This document shows positions 13,401 to 13,629 of a stretch of 13,629 nt of DNA, piece by piece. Position 1 is the stretch's first letter; each line of letters starts with the position of its first letter. Origin of the DNA: Candidatus Peregrinibacteria bacterium (GTDB lineage: Bacteria > Patescibacteriota > Gracilibacteria > UBA1369 > LOWO2-01-FULL-3); contig JACPLZ010000038.1 of assembly GCA_016186245.1 (NCBI GenBank), positions 1 to 13,629 on the forward strand, written 5' to 3'. The notes under the pieces were generated by a model that did not search any database, was not told where the DNA came from, and saw only the letters and a list, made by a program, of their open reading frames with translations. A program made the translations under genes and the position numbers.

Positions 13401-13629
13401 TATTTTTTCAAAACTCCTTTTTTAAAAAGCTCCACCCCGCAGTTTAACGCAGTCTGTCCGCCAAAAGACAAAAATATTCCATCCGGTCGTTCTTTCTCAA
13501 TCACTTTTTCCACAAAATACGGATTCACCGGCAGGAAATAAATTTTATCCGCCAAGCCTTCAGACGTCTGGATGGTCGCAATATTTGGATTAACCAAAAC
13601 CGACCCGACCTTCTCTTCTTTGAGCGCTT
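10466..13629 (-). CDS. carB: Carbamoyl-phosphate synthase large subunit, N-terminus cut by window
   Basis: CarB makes carbamoyl phosphate from bicarbonate, two ATP and ammonia, feeding pyrimidine and arginine synthesis. The frame is open to the right edge, with ALKEEKVGSV before VNPNIATIQTSEGLADK. The TTG at 13597 is therefore an internal Leu codon, and roughly 30 N-terminal residues are missing. Counting from that TTG, the first ATP-grasp half shows GGQTALNCGVEL (46-57), ALGGKGSG (128-135) and GECNIQFAL (232-240), with EVNARLSRSSALASK (251-265). An oligomerisation region follows. The second half starts at GSGAYCIGSSVEFDW (524-538), with RPSYVLSGAAM (674-684) and ECNLRASRSFPFASK (800-814). 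The C-terminal MGS-like allosteric domain is about 911-1043 (IPLITNVQVANIIAEAL). Wording such as NMENFDPLGIHTGES and VGVKAPQFSFPRLKGAD is closest, from memory, to eukaryotic CAD-type enzymes. Whether carA is separate or fused upstream cannot be seen. Confidence 0.96.
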   Translation of the reverse strand, partial: ALKEEKVGSVLVNPNIATIQTSEGLADKIYFLPVNPYFVEKVIEKERPDGIFLSFGGQTALNCGVELFKKGVLKKYNVRVLGTPVDAIQKTEDRALFNEELAKIGVKMPKSIACTTKEQGLNAAKKIGFPLIIRAAFALGGKGSGFAYNEEELADMLETAFAYSPQVLVEENLKGWKEVEYEVVRDRVDNCITVCNMENFDPLGIHTGESIVVAPSQTLTNREYHKLRDLSIKVIRHLGIVGECNIQFALDPRSDDYRVIEVNARLSRSSALASKATGYPLAHVAAKLALGYTLPELKNAVTKTTSACFEPALDYIALKIPRWDLNKFRMVSKEITSEMKSVGEIMALGRSFEEVAQKGLRMLQVGLHGLVANEDVKIETGEIEQDIVHPTPKRILVIAEALRQGWTVEKISKLSGIDEWFLGKLKNIVELGEKLKQEKALSPELMLESKQKGFSDKQIAFMRGKEELEIRGLRKKMGIFPAIKQIDTMAAEYPANTNYLYLTYHGQKNDIEPGGERIFAKQKSVGRGKIIVLGSGAYCIGSSVEFDWCCVNAAQTAAKEGYETIMINYNPETVSTDYDICDKLYFDELSLERVLDICEFEKNVVGAIVSTGGQVPNNLAMKLDKAGIEILGTAAANIDRAEDRHKFSAMLDKLKIDQPKWKEMAKIGDVYKFADDVGYPVLVRPSYVLSGAAMSVAYNCESLERFLNKAVKISREAPVVVSKFETGAKEIEIDAVAYNGKVVIYAISEHIENAGVHSGDATIVLPPQKLYMETIRRIKKIGKQISKELDISGPFNIQFLAKDNRVMVIECNLRASRSFPFASKVTGYNFIEIATVAMLAKSIGNVSAHGRKLLMNEEYKTLDLDHVGVKAPQFSFPRLKGADPVLGVEMASTGEVACFGEDLYEALLKAMIGVGFELPKKGVLFSIGGVEPKADILPAARKFHKMGFKIFATEGTADFLEQNGMRVKKLYKISAKKQPNLLDAMTARSFDLIVNVPKNYDRSSVTDGYLIRRKSLDLNIPLITNVQVANIIAEALSNYKIGDLKIDDLGRYF

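Noticed and set aside
1..13629. Alternative genetic code (UGA as Gly)
   Set aside because: ispDF, ispE and the 6665 gene end in TGA at sensible positions with correct overlaps, and no gene has an internal TGA.
1..13629. CRISPR arrays, insertion sequences, rRNA or tRNA genes
   Set aside because: I saw no spaced direct repeats, no transposase-like frames with terminal repeats and no recognisable structural RNA genes.

Overview
The window looks like a fragment of a bacterial chromosome, most probably from a Candidate Phyla Radiation (Patescibacteria) member. I base this on four things. Genes are very tightly packed. There is a large multi-zinc-ribbon protein of a type I know mainly from CPR genomes. 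The core proteins are short and lysine-rich. Shine-Dalgarno sites are almost absent. TGA behaves as a stop codon in several genes, so the Gracilibacteria/Absconditabacteria UGA-glycine code does not apply. The assignment comes from recall of families, not from a search; a metabolically richer lineage such as Peregrinibacteria would also fit.

Layout. 1-575 (+): 3' part of a Bro-N/DinD-like protein, cut by the window edge. 622-1254 (-): an arginine-rich hypothetical protein unlike its neighbours. 1255-1372: a short gap with nested inverted repeats. 1373-2515 (-): translation operon infC-rpmI-rplT (IF3, bL35, bL20), where IF3 appears to begin at a non-canonical codon. 2493-2574: two strong sigma70-type promoters firing in opposite directions and partly interlocked. 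2578-5705 (+): isoprenoid (MEP pathway) cluster dxr, ispD-ispF fusion, ispE. The ispE frame runs without a stop into an antitoxin-like domain, followed by a RelE-family toxin (5702-5977). 5974-6579 (-): recR, with its stop codon interlocked with that of relE. 6580-6664: divergent promoter region. 6665-7300 (+): hypothetical protein. 7314-10405 (-): PLP synthase genes pdxS and pdxT with the zinc-ribbon protein between them. 10466-13629 (-): carB, large subunit of carbamoyl-phosphate synthetase, missing only its N-terminus at the window edge.

How the genes work together. dxr, ispDF and ispE cover consecutive steps of the MEP route to isopentenyl diphosphate (step 2, steps 3 and 5, step 4). PdxS and PdxT form the deoxyxylulose-5-phosphate-independent PLP synthase. 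CarB starts pyrimidine and arginine synthesis. infC-rpmI-rplT is the classical translation operon. RecR acts in recombinational repair.

The most interesting points are: the ispE/antitoxin in-frame junction, with the end of the GHMP kinase fold apparently lost; the gapless internal duplication at the two ends of the zinc-ribbon protein; the probable AUA start of IF3, overlapped by the dxr promoter; and SD-less, in places apparently leaderless, gene starts.
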